A stretch of DNA of 49,664 bases from JBBDWJ01 sp040902925 (GTDB lineage: Bacteria > Acidobacteriota > Terriglobia > Bryobacterales > UBA6623). Below are positions 24,408-32,648 of the stretch, one piece after another (position 1 is the first letter of the stretch; each line of letters begins with the position of its first letter). The translations under genes were made by a program, and so were the position numbers. The notes below the pieces were generated by a model that saw only the letters and a list, made by a program, of their open reading frames with translations, did not search any database and was not told the origin of the DNA. The stretch lies in NCBI GenBank assembly GCA_040902925.1, contig JBBDWJ010000043.1, forward strand, positions 1 through 49,664, read 5' to 3'.

Positions 24408-24508
24408 TTGGTACCAGAAAAAATCCCAACTATTGAACCATTTCCCGAACGGGCGTCTTCGGGTTAACTTAGGTCTATCAGATCCATTTGTTTCTCCTAG
24501 TTTTGCAG
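24408..24508. repeat. R4 element, copy B
   Basis: This is the second copy of the ~100-bp element at 21513, here between the two ADOP genes. The minus-strand AGGAGAAACAAATG is kept, but the frame stops after seven codons (TAA). The internal hairpin is present with different sequence (CCCGAA / TTCGGG here, CGCG / CGCG in copy A). The terminator-like right side runs into the assembly gap. Confidence 0.8.
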
Positions 24509-24529
24509 CAAAAGAGGGTCGCGGTTGAG

Positions 24530-24539
24530 NNNNNNNNNN
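24530..24539. other. Assembly gap (10 N)
   Basis: A run of ten undetermined bases directly after R4 copy B. It falls where copy A has its GC-rich terminator hairpin, which suggests that the structure or the repeat broke the assembly. The true length is unknown. Confidence 0.98.
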
Positions 24540-24664
24540 ACATAACAGAGACTTTTCTTTTTCTTCCCGAACACTCCTGAAACAGCTCAATACCTGGTTG
24601 ACGGCCGGTAAGGCGTCGACGGGCCTCTCTGTTGTTTCCGCGGCCTGATCCGGGCGCTACGCAG

Positions 24665-27133
24665 CTACTCGGCTCGCAATGCTTCCACGGGCTGCACCCT
24701 GGTGGCTTTGCGCGCCGGTAAATACGTTGCCAGCAGTGCCGCCACGACCAGCGCGGCGGAAACAGCAGCGTAAGTCGCCGGGTCGAGCGGGCTGATCTCA
24801 AACAACAGCGCCGACATCAGACGGGTCAGCGGGATCGCCGCGGCGAGGCCGCCGGCAACCCCGAGCGCCACAAGCCACAGACCCTGCCGCACGAACATCC
24901 CCCTGACCTTCCCTTGCGAAGCGCCCAGCGCAATGCGGATGCCGATTTCGCGCGTGCGCTGTGAAATCGAATACGCGATCACGCCGTAGATGCCGACCGC
25001 GCCAAGCACCAACGCCATCCCGCCGGCGATCGCCAGCATCACGAGAGTAAACGACGTCCGCGCCAGCGAGCGGTCGTAGATTTCCTGCACCGTGCGAACA
25101 TTCGCGATCGGCAGGTTGGGATTGACCGACCAGACAGCCTGCTGGACCTCTTTCAGGAAGCTTTCCGAGCCCGTTCGTTCGCTGCGGATGGCGTAGACGA
25201 GCGAACGCCGGGCCTCGATCGGAAATCCCCAGAATTTGTCCAGCAGCAGCGGCCAGTACACGATCTTGGGCGCTTCCTGGGAGACTCCGTTGTCCCGCTC
25301 ATTTCCGACGACGCCGATGATTTCGCGCCAAGTGCCCTTCAGATTTTCGCGGACACGTTTGCCAAGCGCCTCACCCGGGCTGCCCCAATATTCCCGGGCG
25401 AGATTCTCGGAGATGAGCACGACCGGGCGCGTTTCGTAGACGTCGGTCCAGGTGAAGTCGCGGCCAAACAGGATCGGGTTGCCCATGGTTTCGAACAGCC
25501 CTGGCGAGATGTGTTTGTAGCGGCGTATCGGCGGCAGTTGGTTCTCGGTGGAGGGCTGATCTTCGACGAAGATCGGATCGTTGTTGTTGCCGCCATCCAT
25601 GGTGATGGAATTGGACGCCGCCACGGAACGCACGCCGGGGATTGCGGAGATGCTGTCCACGATGTCGTTGTGCATGCGCGCCACTCTCTCGGCGGCTTCG
25701 GCTTGCGTGCCGGGGATTGTCAGGTACAACGTCAGAATGTTTTGAGGATTTGTGAATCCGGGTTCGACCTTCCGCAGCGCCTGGAAAGTGCGGATCATGA
25801 GCCCTGAGCCGATCAGCAGGACGAGCGCCATGGCGACTTGCAGCACGACGAGCGAGCGTTGCGCGCGGTGGCGTTCGCGGCCTTGGCTGAACGTGCGGCT
25901 GCCCGCGCGAAGGGCCAGAGCGGCGTGCGGCCGGCCGTATTTGATCACCGGAACCAGGCCGAACAGAAGGCCGCAGACGAGGGATGTCGCGAACGCGAAC
26001 GCCAACACCCAGGGGTCGATGGCGATTTCTTCCAGCCGGGGCAGGTTCGACGGATTGAGATACACCAACAGACGCAGCGCGCCGTAAGCGACGGCGAGGC
26101 CGAGCCCGCCGCCGAGCAGGCTGAGCGTGACGGTGTCGGTCAGCAGCTCGCGCGCGATGGCGGACCGGCTGGCTCCCAGGGCGGCGCGAACGGCGAGTTC
26201 TTGCTGGCGTCCTTCGGCGCGGACCAGCAACAGGTTCGCGACGTTGGCGCAAGCGATGAACAGCACGATGCCGACAGCCGCCATCAAGACCCACAGCACG
26301 TTGCCGACGTCGCCCACGAGGTCTTGCTTGAGCGGGCGCACGTTGGGTCCGAAACGGGCTTGCTCGAACATCTCACGGCTGATTCCAGGCGCGATGGGGA
26401 ACCGCTCCAGTAGCATCGCCAGCATCCGCGCTACGTCGGTGTTCGCTTGCTCGATCGTTGTGCCGGGCTTGAGTCTTGCGAGGCCTCGATAGCTGAAATT
26501 TCCGACGAAGACTTCGTTGCGGTCGAGCCTCATGGGCAGCACCAAGGCAGGATGCTGGTTGAGGAAGCGAAAACTTTCGGGCATCACGCCGATGATGTCC
26601 CTGGGGCGGCCGTCGACGAGTAGTTTTTGACCGACGGCGGCCGGGTCGGCGTTGAACTTGCTCCGCCAGTAGCCGTGAGCCAGCACGACGGTCTCGGGGC
26701 TTCGTGGAAGGTCGTCTTCGGGTAGGAACCAGCGTCCGTGTAGCGGCGGGATTCCCAGGGCCGGCAACGTATCATGCGTGACCCGCAGGACCTCAACCTG
26801 CTCGGGCTCCGCGATGCCGGTCACAGCGGCGGATTCGCCATTCCACAGACCCATGTGCTGAAACGTGCGGGCCTCCTCCTGGTAGAGAAAGTAGTTGGCT
26901 GGCGAGCATTCGAGCACATCGAAGCCGACGCCGGGGGCGGTGTGCCAAACGCCAACCAGGGCGTCGGGATCGGCGAACGGCAAAGGTTTCAGCATGACGC
27001 TATTGAGCACGCTGAAGATCGCCGTGTTGGCCCCGGTTCCGAGAGCCAGCGTGAGCAGCGCAACGGCAGTGAAACTGGGGGAGCGTTTCAGCCGCCGCAT
27101 CACGTACTGGAGTCGGTTTGTGGACGAGCCCAT
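24665..27133 (-). CDS. ADOP-type MacB/FtsX-like ABC transporter permease 2
   Basis: An 822-residue paralogue of the gene at 21750 with the same layout: helix, MacB-type periplasmic domain, FtsX block, second periplasmic domain, FtsX block. Shared landmarks include LTLALGTGANTAIFSVLNSV near the N terminus and QRTREIGIRIALGA near the C terminus. The two are well diverged, so the duplication is old. The start is at MGSSTNRLQYVMRRLKRSP, with GGGAGG just upstream; the frame extending 26 codons further lacks protein character. It is probably co-transcribed with ADOP 1 unless the R4/terminator region between them stops transcription. Confidence 0.9.
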   Translation of the reverse strand: MGSSTNRLQYVMRRLKRSPSFTAVALLTLALGTGANTAIFSVLNSVMLKPLPFADPDALVGVWHTAPGVGFDVLECSPANYFLYQEEARTFQHMGLWNGESAAVTGIAEPEQVEVLRVTHDTLPALGIPPLHGRWFLPEDDLPRSPETVVLAHGYWRSKFNADPAAVGQKLLVDGRPRDIIGVMPESFRFLNQHPALVLPMRLDRNEVFVGNFSYRGLARLKPGTTIEQANTDVARMLAMLLERFPIAPGISREMFEQARFGPNVRPLKQDLVGDVGNVLWVLMAAVGIVLFIACANVANLLLVRAEGRQQELAVRAALGASRSAIARELLTDTVTLSLLGGGLGLAVAYGALRLLVYLNPSNLPRLEEIAIDPWVLAFAFATSLVCGLLFGLVPVIKYGRPHAALALRAGSRTFSQGRERHRAQRSLVVLQVAMALVLLIGSGLMIRTFQALRKVEPGFTNPQNILTLYLTIPGTQAEAAERVARMHNDIVDSISAIPGVRSVAASNSITMDGGNNNDPIFVEDQPSTENQLPPIRRYKHISPGLFETMGNPILFGRDFTWTDVYETRPVVLISENLAREYWGSPGEALGKRVRENLKGTWREIIGVVGNERDNGVSQEAPKIVYWPLLLDKFWGFPIEARRSLVYAIRSERTGSESFLKEVQQAVWSVNPNLPIANVRTVQEIYDRSLARTSFTLVMLAIAGGMALVLGAVGIYGVIAYSISQRTREIGIRIALGASQGKVRGMFVRQGLWLVALGVAGGLAAAIPLTRLMSALLFEISPLDPATYAAVSAALVVAALLATYLPARKATRVQPVEALRAE

Positions 27134-27276
27134 CGGGCAACCTCCCTCATAGCCCGTTTTTGGGGCGCCTTGGCGGATGCCTTGGCTTGGAGGGCTATAC
27201 GAGGTCATCAAGCGGTAAGTTCCCTTGGATGAGAGTCGCCGCGAAAGACCCTCACAACGCGGTCTGCAGCGGGGAA

Positions 27277-27317
27277 ATCGCCGCAGGCGATCCGAGCCCT
27301 ACCCGCAAGGGTGGGAC
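27277..27317 (+). repeat. R1 double-hairpin repeat, copy 2
   Basis: The invariant ATCGCC-GCA-GGCGAT is followed by CCGAG and the stem CCCTACCC / GGGTGGG around GCAA, with one wobble and one end mismatch. It is the only R1 copy placed between divergent genes. Confidence 0.82.
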
Positions 27318-27429
27318 ACACTATTTCCTCTTCTCCTGATAAGTCAGGATGGCTAATACCATTCCGTCCCCGGGCGCCGGATCTTCGGATCGTGTGCCCG
27401 CCGTGGGAGATCATCTGGGGCGATACTTA

Positions 27430-27448
27430 CACCGGAGGTCCTCCGGTG
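27430..27448. promoter_or_regulatory. Perfect palindrome upstream of the M3 peptidase
   Basis: CACCGGAGG-T-CCTCCGGTG: 9-bp arms with a single-base centre, 77 bases before the peptidase start. The one-base centre favours a protein-binding operator over an RNA hairpin. Confidence 0.4.
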
Positions 27449-27524
27449 GAGGAACTCTCATCCGAAACGCCCGCCAGTAAACACATCCTGCACGCTATTC
27501 TAGGGAGAGGATCTGGAGGGGCAC

Positions 27525-29696
27525 ATGCAATCGACTCTGAAGGCCGGTTTGTTTGTCACCACTTTGGCTGGGCTTGGCGCGGTCGTGCTCGCTCAGCAGG
27601 CTTCGCCCGGGGGCGCCAGTTCGGCCGCCCGCTCCTCGCCCGATACCGTTTCGGAGGTTCAGAACGTGCTTTTGATGGAATGGACAGGGCCTTACGGCGG
27701 CGTGCCGGCGTTCGACAAGGTCAAGGTTTCGGATTTCCAACCCGCGATCGAGCAAGGGATGGACGACGCTCTCGCGGGCATCGACGCCATCACGTCGAAC
27801 ACGGACGCCGCAACGTTCGAGAACACGATCGCCGCCATGGAACGCGCCGGCAAGCCGCTCGACCGCGGCACCACCATCTACAACGTTTGGGCGTCCACAA
27901 TGTCGTCCGACGAATTCCGCGCCGTGGAAGCGGAGATCGAGCCGAAGCTGGCGGCGTTCCAGGACAAGATCTATCAAAACGCCGCGCTGTTCCGCCGAGT
28001 CGAAGCGGTTTATAAGACGTCGGAAAATGCGGATCTGACGCCGGAACAACGCCGGCTCGCGTGGGACTATTACACCGATTTCGTGCGCGCCGGTGCCAAG
28101 CTCTCCGAGGAGCAAAAGAAGAAAGTCGCCGAGATCAATCAACGGCTGGCGACGCTCTACACCAGCTTTTCGAACAACCTGCTGCACGACGAGGAAAGCT
28201 ATGTTCTCTATCTGAAGAAAGATCAGCTCGGCGGGCTGCCGCAATCGCTCATTGATGCGGCCGCCGCCGCGGCAAACGAGCGCGGGCACGAAGGTGAATA
28301 CGCCATCCTGAACACGCGCTCTTCGATGGACCCCTTCCTCACTTATTCCGACAATCGCCCTCTTCGCGAGAAAGTCTGGCGCACCTATTACAGCCGTGGG
28401 GACAACGGCGACAAATACGACAACAACGCCCCCATTACCGAGGTGCTGAAACTGCGCGCCGAACGCACCAAGCTGCAAGGCTACGAAACATTCGCGGCTC
28501 GGGCGCTCGAAAAAGAAGTCGCCAAGACACCGCAAGCGGCCATGGATCTGATGCTCAAAGTCTGGCCCGCGGCGGTGGCGCGCGTCCACGAAGAAGTCGC
28601 CGACATGCAGGCCATCGCCGACAAGCAGGGCGCCGGCATCACCATCGAGCCCTGGGACTACCGCTACTACGCGGAAAAGGTTCGCCAGGCGCAGTACGAT
28701 CTCAGCGGCGACGAGATCAAGCAATACCTGCAGCTCGAAAAACTGCGCGAGGCGATGATGTGGGCCGCCGGCCGGCTCTATGGTTTCGAGTTCAAGCCAG
28801 TGACCAACGTGCCCGTTTACCATCCGGATGTACGCGTCTGGGAAGTCACACGCGAAGGCAAGCACGTCGGGCTGTGGTACTTCGATCCGTACGCCCGCGC
28901 GGGCAAACGCTCCGGCGCCTGGATGAACTCTTACCGCCGCCAGCAGCGCATGGACGCCCACGTAACCACCCTGGTGTCGAACAACTCGAACTTCGTGAAA
29001 GGCGCCGCGGGCGAGCCGGTGCTGATCTCCTGGGACGACGCCAAGACGATGTTCCACGAGTTCGGCCACGCGATCCACGGCCTCAGTTCGAGCGTCACCT
29101 ATCCTTCGATGTCGGGAACATCGGTCGCGCGCGACTATGTGGAGTTTCCGTCGCAGATCAATGTAGACTGGCTGTCAACGCCCGAAGTGCTGAACCGCTT
29201 CGCCCTGCACCATCAGACCGGCAAGCCGATTCCCAAAGAACTGGTCGGCAAGATCAAGAAGGCGGCCACGTTCAACCAGGGCTTCGCGACGACCGAATAC
29301 CTGGCGAGCGCGCTGATTGATATGAAACTGCACACGATTGCCGATCCGGGCAATCTCGACCCCGACGCTTTCGAGCGCGAGACCCTCGAAGCCCTTGGCA
29401 TGCCGGATGAACTGCCGATGCGCCACCGCACGCCGCAGTTCGCGCACGTTTTCTCGAGCGAGGGGTATGCGGCGCGCTACTACTCCTACCTGTGGGCCGA
29501 CTCGCTGACCGCCGATGCCTGGGAGGCGTTTGAGGAGGCCGGCGACCCCTACGACAAAACGATCGCCAAGCGATTCTTCGACAACGTGCTAAGTATTGGG
29601 AATACCATCGACCCGGCCGAGGGGTACCGCAAGTTTCGCGGGCGCGATGTGAATACGGATGCGTTGATGCGAGACCGCGGCTTCCCGGTGCCGTAG
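27525..29696 (+). CDS. dcp: M3-family metallopeptidase, peptidyl-dipeptidase Dcp-like, exported
   Basis: A 723-residue zinc peptidase of the thimet oligopeptidase family (M3A). The zinc site is complete: H511-E-F-G-H515 in MFHEFGHAIHGL, and the third ligand E540 in ARDYVEFPSQ. The family's late GYAARYYSYLWADSL, near the substrate-binding tyrosines, is present. Dcp removes dipeptides from peptide C termini. Unlike E. coli Dcp it begins with a signal peptide (QSTLKAGLFVTTLAGLGAVVLAQ, shown in part), so it should act in the periplasm on imported or cell-wall-related peptides. A GGAGGGGC ribosome site precedes the ATG. The neighbours are unrelated. Confidence 0.93.
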   Translation: MQSTLKAGLFVTTLAGLGAVVLAQQASPGGASSAARSSPDTVSEVQNVLLMEWTGPYGGVPAFDKVKVSDFQPAIEQGMDDALAGIDAITSNTDAATFENTIAAMERAGKPLDRGTTIYNVWASTMSSDEFRAVEAEIEPKLAAFQDKIYQNAALFRRVEAVYKTSENADLTPEQRRLAWDYYTDFVRAGAKLSEEQKKKVAEINQRLATLYTSFSNNLLHDEESYVLYLKKDQLGGLPQSLIDAAAAAANERGHEGEYAILNTRSSMDPFLTYSDNRPLREKVWRTYYSRGDNGDKYDNNAPITEVLKLRAERTKLQGYETFAARALEKEVAKTPQAAMDLMLKVWPAAVARVHEEVADMQAIADKQGAGITIEPWDYRYYAEKVRQAQYDLSGDEIKQYLQLEKLREAMMWAAGRLYGFEFKPVTNVPVYHPDVRVWEVTREGKHVGLWYFDPYARAGKRSGAWMNSYRRQQRMDAHVTTLVSNNSNFVKGAAGEPVLISWDDAKTMFHEFGHAIHGLSSSVTYPSMSGTSVARDYVEFPSQINVDWLSTPEVLNRFALHHQTGKPIPKELVGKIKKAATFNQGFATTEYLASALIDMKLHTIADPGNLDPDAFERETLEALGMPDELPMRHRTPQFAHVFSSEGYAARYYSYLWADSLTADAWEAFEEAGDPYDKTIAKRFFDNVLSIGNTIDPAEGYRKFRGRDVNTDALMRDRGFPVP

Positions 29697-29697
29697 G

Positions 29698-29743
29698 GTA
29701 GCGTCGAAAAGCAGGTAGCGTCGAACAGTGGCGTAGCGTCGAA
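29698..29743 (+). repeat. Three tandem GTAGCGTCGAA units
   Basis: GTAGCGTCGAA occurs at 29698, 29715 and 29733 (periods 17 and 18), directly after the peptidase stop and leading straight into R1 copy 3. A fourth unit with the same flank (GGGTAGCGTCGAAC) is inside the sulfatase gene at 33695-33708. Confidence 0.8.
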
Positions 29744-29745
29744 CA

Positions 29746-29790
29746 ATCGCCGCAGGCGATCCGAGCCCCACCCGCAAGGGTGGGGGCTCC
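29746..29790 (+). repeat. R1 double-hairpin repeat, copy 3
   Basis: ATCGCC-GCA-GGCGAT, then a long second stem GAGCCCCACCC / GGGTGGGGGCTC (one bulged G) with a GCAA tetraloop. It lies 3' of the M3 peptidase and faces copy 4 across a convergent intergenic region. Confidence 0.85.
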
Positions 29791-29845
29791 TACTCAGTGC
29801 GCTAGCGTTCCCCGCCGGGCTTCGCCATCCAGTCAGAAAATAAGT

Positions 29846-29887
29846 GACCCCACGCTCGCGCATGGGGCTCGGATCGCCTGCGGCGAT
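29846..29887 (-). repeat. R1 double-hairpin repeat, copy 4 (inverted)
   Basis: On the minus strand: ATCGCC-GCA-GGCGAT, CCGAG, then CCCCATGC-GCGA-GCGTGGGG. It lies 27 bases beyond the stop of the NHL gene on that gene's opposite side, so each convergent gene has its own R1 near its 3' end. Confidence 0.85.
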
Positions 29888-29913
29888 GCTCTCTCAGCCC
29901 ACCGCGACAGCCG

Positions 29914-31161
29914 TTATCGCTTCGACAGCGTCGGCCAGACCACACCCTGGTCTTTCTTCGTAACCGGCGCCAGCCCCTTGTAGTGAAACTTCTGCAATCG
30001 CTGGCCGCGATAAGTCTCCGTCGTGAACAGATTGCCCTTCGAATCGGTCGCTATGCTGTGTACGGCATAAAACTGCCCCGGCTGCCGCCCGCCGTCCCCA
30101 AAGCTAGTGAGGACTTCGAGGGTGTCGCGCTGCACGACATGGATCTTCATGTTCGAGCCGTCCGCCACGTATAGATATTTCTGCTCCGGGTCGCGGGACA
30201 GCGTGACATCGAACGTCGATCCGTCTCCAAGCGTATTTTTCTCGATGAACACCTCATTCACGTAAGTGCCATCGGACTTGAACACCTGAACGCGGTCGTT
30301 GGTGCGGTCGCAAGCGTAAAGCAAACCATCGTTGGCGAGCGCAACGGCGTGCACCGGCGTCCGAAACTGCTTCGACGGCGGATCGCTCGGATTGTAGGGC
30401 GGAAGCTGAGTATCGTCGGGTTTGTTGCCGTAAGCGCCCCAGTGCCGTTTATAGGCGCCCGTGTCGGCGTCGAAGACGATCACCCGGCGGTTGCCATAAC
30501 CGTCGGCAACATACAACTCGTTGGTCTTGGGGTCGACCAGCGTCTTGGCCGGCAGCTTCAGATTGGCGGTGTCGTTGCTTCCGGTGCCCGTGTTGGGCTT
30601 GCCGATCTGCATCAGGAACTTGCCGCTTTGGGTGAACTTCAGCACGAAGCTGTCGTGAACCGCTCCGGCGCTCATGCTGCTCTCGTCGGTGGGCAGCGCG
30701 GCGGCTTCCCGGCTGCGGCCGCGGCCGTTGCCGCCGATCCAGACGTTGCCCTTGTAGTCGACGTCGATGCCGTGATTCGATGCCGGCCAGTTATAGCCTT
30801 CGCCCGGGCCGCCCCAATGTCCAATCAGGTCGCCTTCGGCATTAAACTGCAGGATCGGCGGCGCGCCAACACAACATTGCGAAGCCGGCGGATCCCAGGT
30901 GGCGTATTGCTCCTTAGCTTCGAGCGAGCCTGCCCGATGGATAACCCAAACGTTGTCGCTTCCATCGACCGCCACGCCGATCACCGCTCCCATCACCCAA
31001 TGGTTGGGCAGCGGTTTCGGCCACAACGGGTCGACTTCAAACCGCGGCGCCATAACCCCGGCGGCTTCCACGGCCGCCTGCTTTTCGAGCACCGAAGATG
31101 CGATGACGAGAGATCCGAGAAGGGCAAGAAAAGCTACACCGGCGTAGTATCTGCGTGTCAT
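29914..31161 (-). CDS. Exported NHL-type six-bladed beta-propeller protein
   Basis: A 415-residue protein with an N-terminal signal anchor (YYAGVAFLALLGSLVIASS). Repeated segments follow in the NHL/SMP-30 propeller style (GVAVDGSDNVWVIHR, GIDVDYKGNVWIGG, AVALANDGLLYACDRTNDRVQVF, SIATDSKGNLFTTETYRGQRLQKF). This matches the peptidylglycine alpha-amidating-lyase-like propeller group common in Acidobacteriota; whether it is catalytic is unknown. The start is at the ATG for MTRRYYAG. That start codon overlaps a possible ATG of the divergent HupE-like gene, which is why a later start is preferred for the latter. Confidence 0.85.
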   Translation of the reverse strand: MTRRYYAGVAFLALLGSLVIASSVLEKQAAVEAAGVMAPRFEVDPLWPKPLPNHWVMGAVIGVAVDGSDNVWVIHRAGSLEAKEQYATWDPPASQCCVGAPPILQFNAEGDLIGHWGGPGEGYNWPASNHGIDVDYKGNVWIGGNGRGRSREAAALPTDESSMSAGAVHDSFVLKFTQSGKFLMQIGKPNTGTGSNDTANLKLPAKTLVDPKTNELYVADGYGNRRVIVFDADTGAYKRHWGAYGNKPDDTQLPPYNPSDPPSKQFRTPVHAVALANDGLLYACDRTNDRVQVFKSDGTYVNEVFIEKNTLGDGSTFDVTLSRDPEQKYLYVADGSNMKIHVVQRDTLEVLTSFGDGGRQPGQFYAVHSIATDSKGNLFTTETYRGQRLQKFHYKGLAPVTKKDQGVVWPTLSKR

Positions 31162-31222
31162 GGTGTTCCTCGCTGATTGGCCGTACGCTATCATACACGG
31201 GTTCGGCCCCGGAGAGCATATT

Positions 31223-32563
31223 TTGCGCTTCTTTCGATTGGCCCTGGTTGTGGCGGCGTCATTGGCGCTCGTCGGCCTGCCTTGCGCGCCGCGTGCGGCG
31301 GCTCATGAAATCCCGGCCGGCGTGACCGCGCAGGTTTTAATCAAGCCGGCGGGCGAACGCCTGCAAGTGCTGGTTCGCGTGCCGCTGAAGTCGATGCGCG
31401 ACGTGGAATTCCCGGAGATCGACGGCGGCTATCTCGAGGTCGAGAAACTCAACCCACAACTGCCGGACATTGCGACCCTGTGGATCGCGAACTTCGTTGA
31501 GATCTACGAAGGTGAATCCCGTCTGCCCGCGCCGAGAGTCGTGGCGACGCAGCTTTCCTTGGAGTCCGACCGTTCTTTCGCCTCGTTTGAAGAAGCCCTC
31601 AGCCACGTCAGCAGGCCGATTCTTCCCAACAGCGCGCACGTTGTGTGGAACCAGGTGCTGTTGGACGTGCTGCTCGAGTACCCCATTCACTCGGATCAAG
31701 CCGCCTTTTCGATCCGCCCTGGGCTCGAGCGCCTGGCCGCGCGCGTGGTGACGGCACTTCGCTTCTATCCGCCCGGTGGTACGTCTCGGGCGTATGAATT
31801 CGTGGGCGACCCCGGTATCGTTCCGCTCGATCCACGCTGGCATCAGGCCGCCTGGCGATTTGTCGAGCTAGGTTTCTTCCACATCCTCGAGGGTGCTGAC
31901 CACTTACTCTTTCTGGCGTGCCTTGTGATTCCATTCCGGCGGCTGCGCCCGTTGATTCTGGTAGTGACCGCGTTCACGGTGGCGCATTCGTTCACTCTGA
32001 TCGCCTCCGCGTACGACTTTGCGCCCGACGCCTTGTGGTTCCCACCGCTCATCGAAACGCTCATCGCCGCCTCGATACTCTACATGGCGCTGGAGAACAT
32101 CGTCGGCGCCGGCTCAATGCATCGCCGCTGGATGATGGCGTTCGGATTCGGGCTCGTCCACGGTTTTGGATTCTCGTTCGCGCTACGCGATACGCTGCAG
32201 TTCGCCGGGTCTCACCTAACAGCGTCGCTGCTGTCGTTCAACATCGGCGTCGAGCTGGGGCAGATCCTGGTGCTGGTTGTGCTCGTCCCCGTGCTGAATT
32301 TCCTGTTCCGTTTCGTCGTTGCGGAGCGCATGGGAACGATTATCCTATCGGCGTTTGTGGCGCACACCGGCTGGCATTGGATGATCGATAGAGGAAATTA
32401 CCTGCGCCAGTTTCCATTCGAATGGCCGGCGCTCAACGCGGCCTTGCTGGCAAGCGCGATGCGTTGGCTGATTCTCGTTTTGCCTCTTGCAGGTATCGTC
32501 TGGGCGATATTCCGCCTGATGGAGAAGAGAACGGCGGCCGGAGGGCTGCCAATTCGGGAGTAG
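31223..32563 (+). CDS. HupE/UreJ-like membrane protein with exported N-terminal domain
   Basis: A 446-residue protein. A signal peptide (LRFFRLALVVAASLALVGLP) leads to a ~190-residue extracytoplasmic beta-rich part. A C-terminal HupE/UreJ-type domain follows (about 210-440) with six or so helices. It carries the family motifs FFHILEGADHLLFL, TAFTVAHSFTL and GFGLVHGFGFSF, whose histidines suggest metal handling. HupE and UreJ are linked to Ni2+ uptake, but members with a large N-terminal domain are of unknown role. I prefer the TTG start at 31223, with GGAGAG six bases upstream, over an ATG at 31160 that overlaps the neighbour's start. Confidence 0.78.
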   Translation: MRFFRLALVVAASLALVGLPCAPRAAAHEIPAGVTAQVLIKPAGERLQVLVRVPLKSMRDVEFPEIDGGYLEVEKLNPQLPDIATLWIANFVEIYEGESRLPAPRVVATQLSLESDRSFASFEEALSHVSRPILPNSAHVVWNQVLLDVLLEYPIHSDQAAFSIRPGLERLAARVVTALRFYPPGGTSRAYEFVGDPGIVPLDPRWHQAAWRFVELGFFHILEGADHLLFLACLVIPFRRLRPLILVVTAFTVAHSFTLIASAYDFAPDALWFPPLIETLIAASILYMALENIVGAGSMHRRWMMAFGFGLVHGFGFSFALRDTLQFAGSHLTASLLSFNIGVELGQILVLVVLVPVLNFLFRFVVAERMGTIILSAFVAHTGWHWMIDRGNYLRQFPFEWPALNAALLASAMRWLILVLPLAGIVWAIFRLMEKRTAAGGLPIRE

Positions 32564-32648
32564 GGGCCGCGACATGTCGCGCCCTCGCATCGATTCGTCA
32601 GCGCCGCTGGTCCGCGCGACATCTAAAGCGCATCGACGGAGGTTACCA

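Larger units (their letters stand above)
27134..27524. other. Divergent intergenic region with R1 and a palindrome
   Basis: It lies between ADOP 2 (minus) and the M3 peptidase (plus). It holds an R1 copy (27277-27317) and a perfect 9-bp-arm palindrome (27430-27448). The rest shows no gene. A TATTCT just before the peptidase ribosome site is a possible -10 box without a convincing -35. Confidence 0.5.

Noticed and set aside
27495..29078. Long open frame of over 500 codons antisense to the M3 peptidase (similar ones lie antisense to the aldehyde dehydrogenase, RidA, TrkH and CehA-like genes)
   Set aside because: These shadow frames come from GC-rich third codon positions. They have Arg/Gly/Ala-rich, family-free translations, while the opposite strand carries complete known motifs.
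29698..29743. CRISPR-like array
   Set aside because: Three 11-base units with 6-7-base gaps are far too short for CRISPR repeats and spacers, and no cas gene is near.
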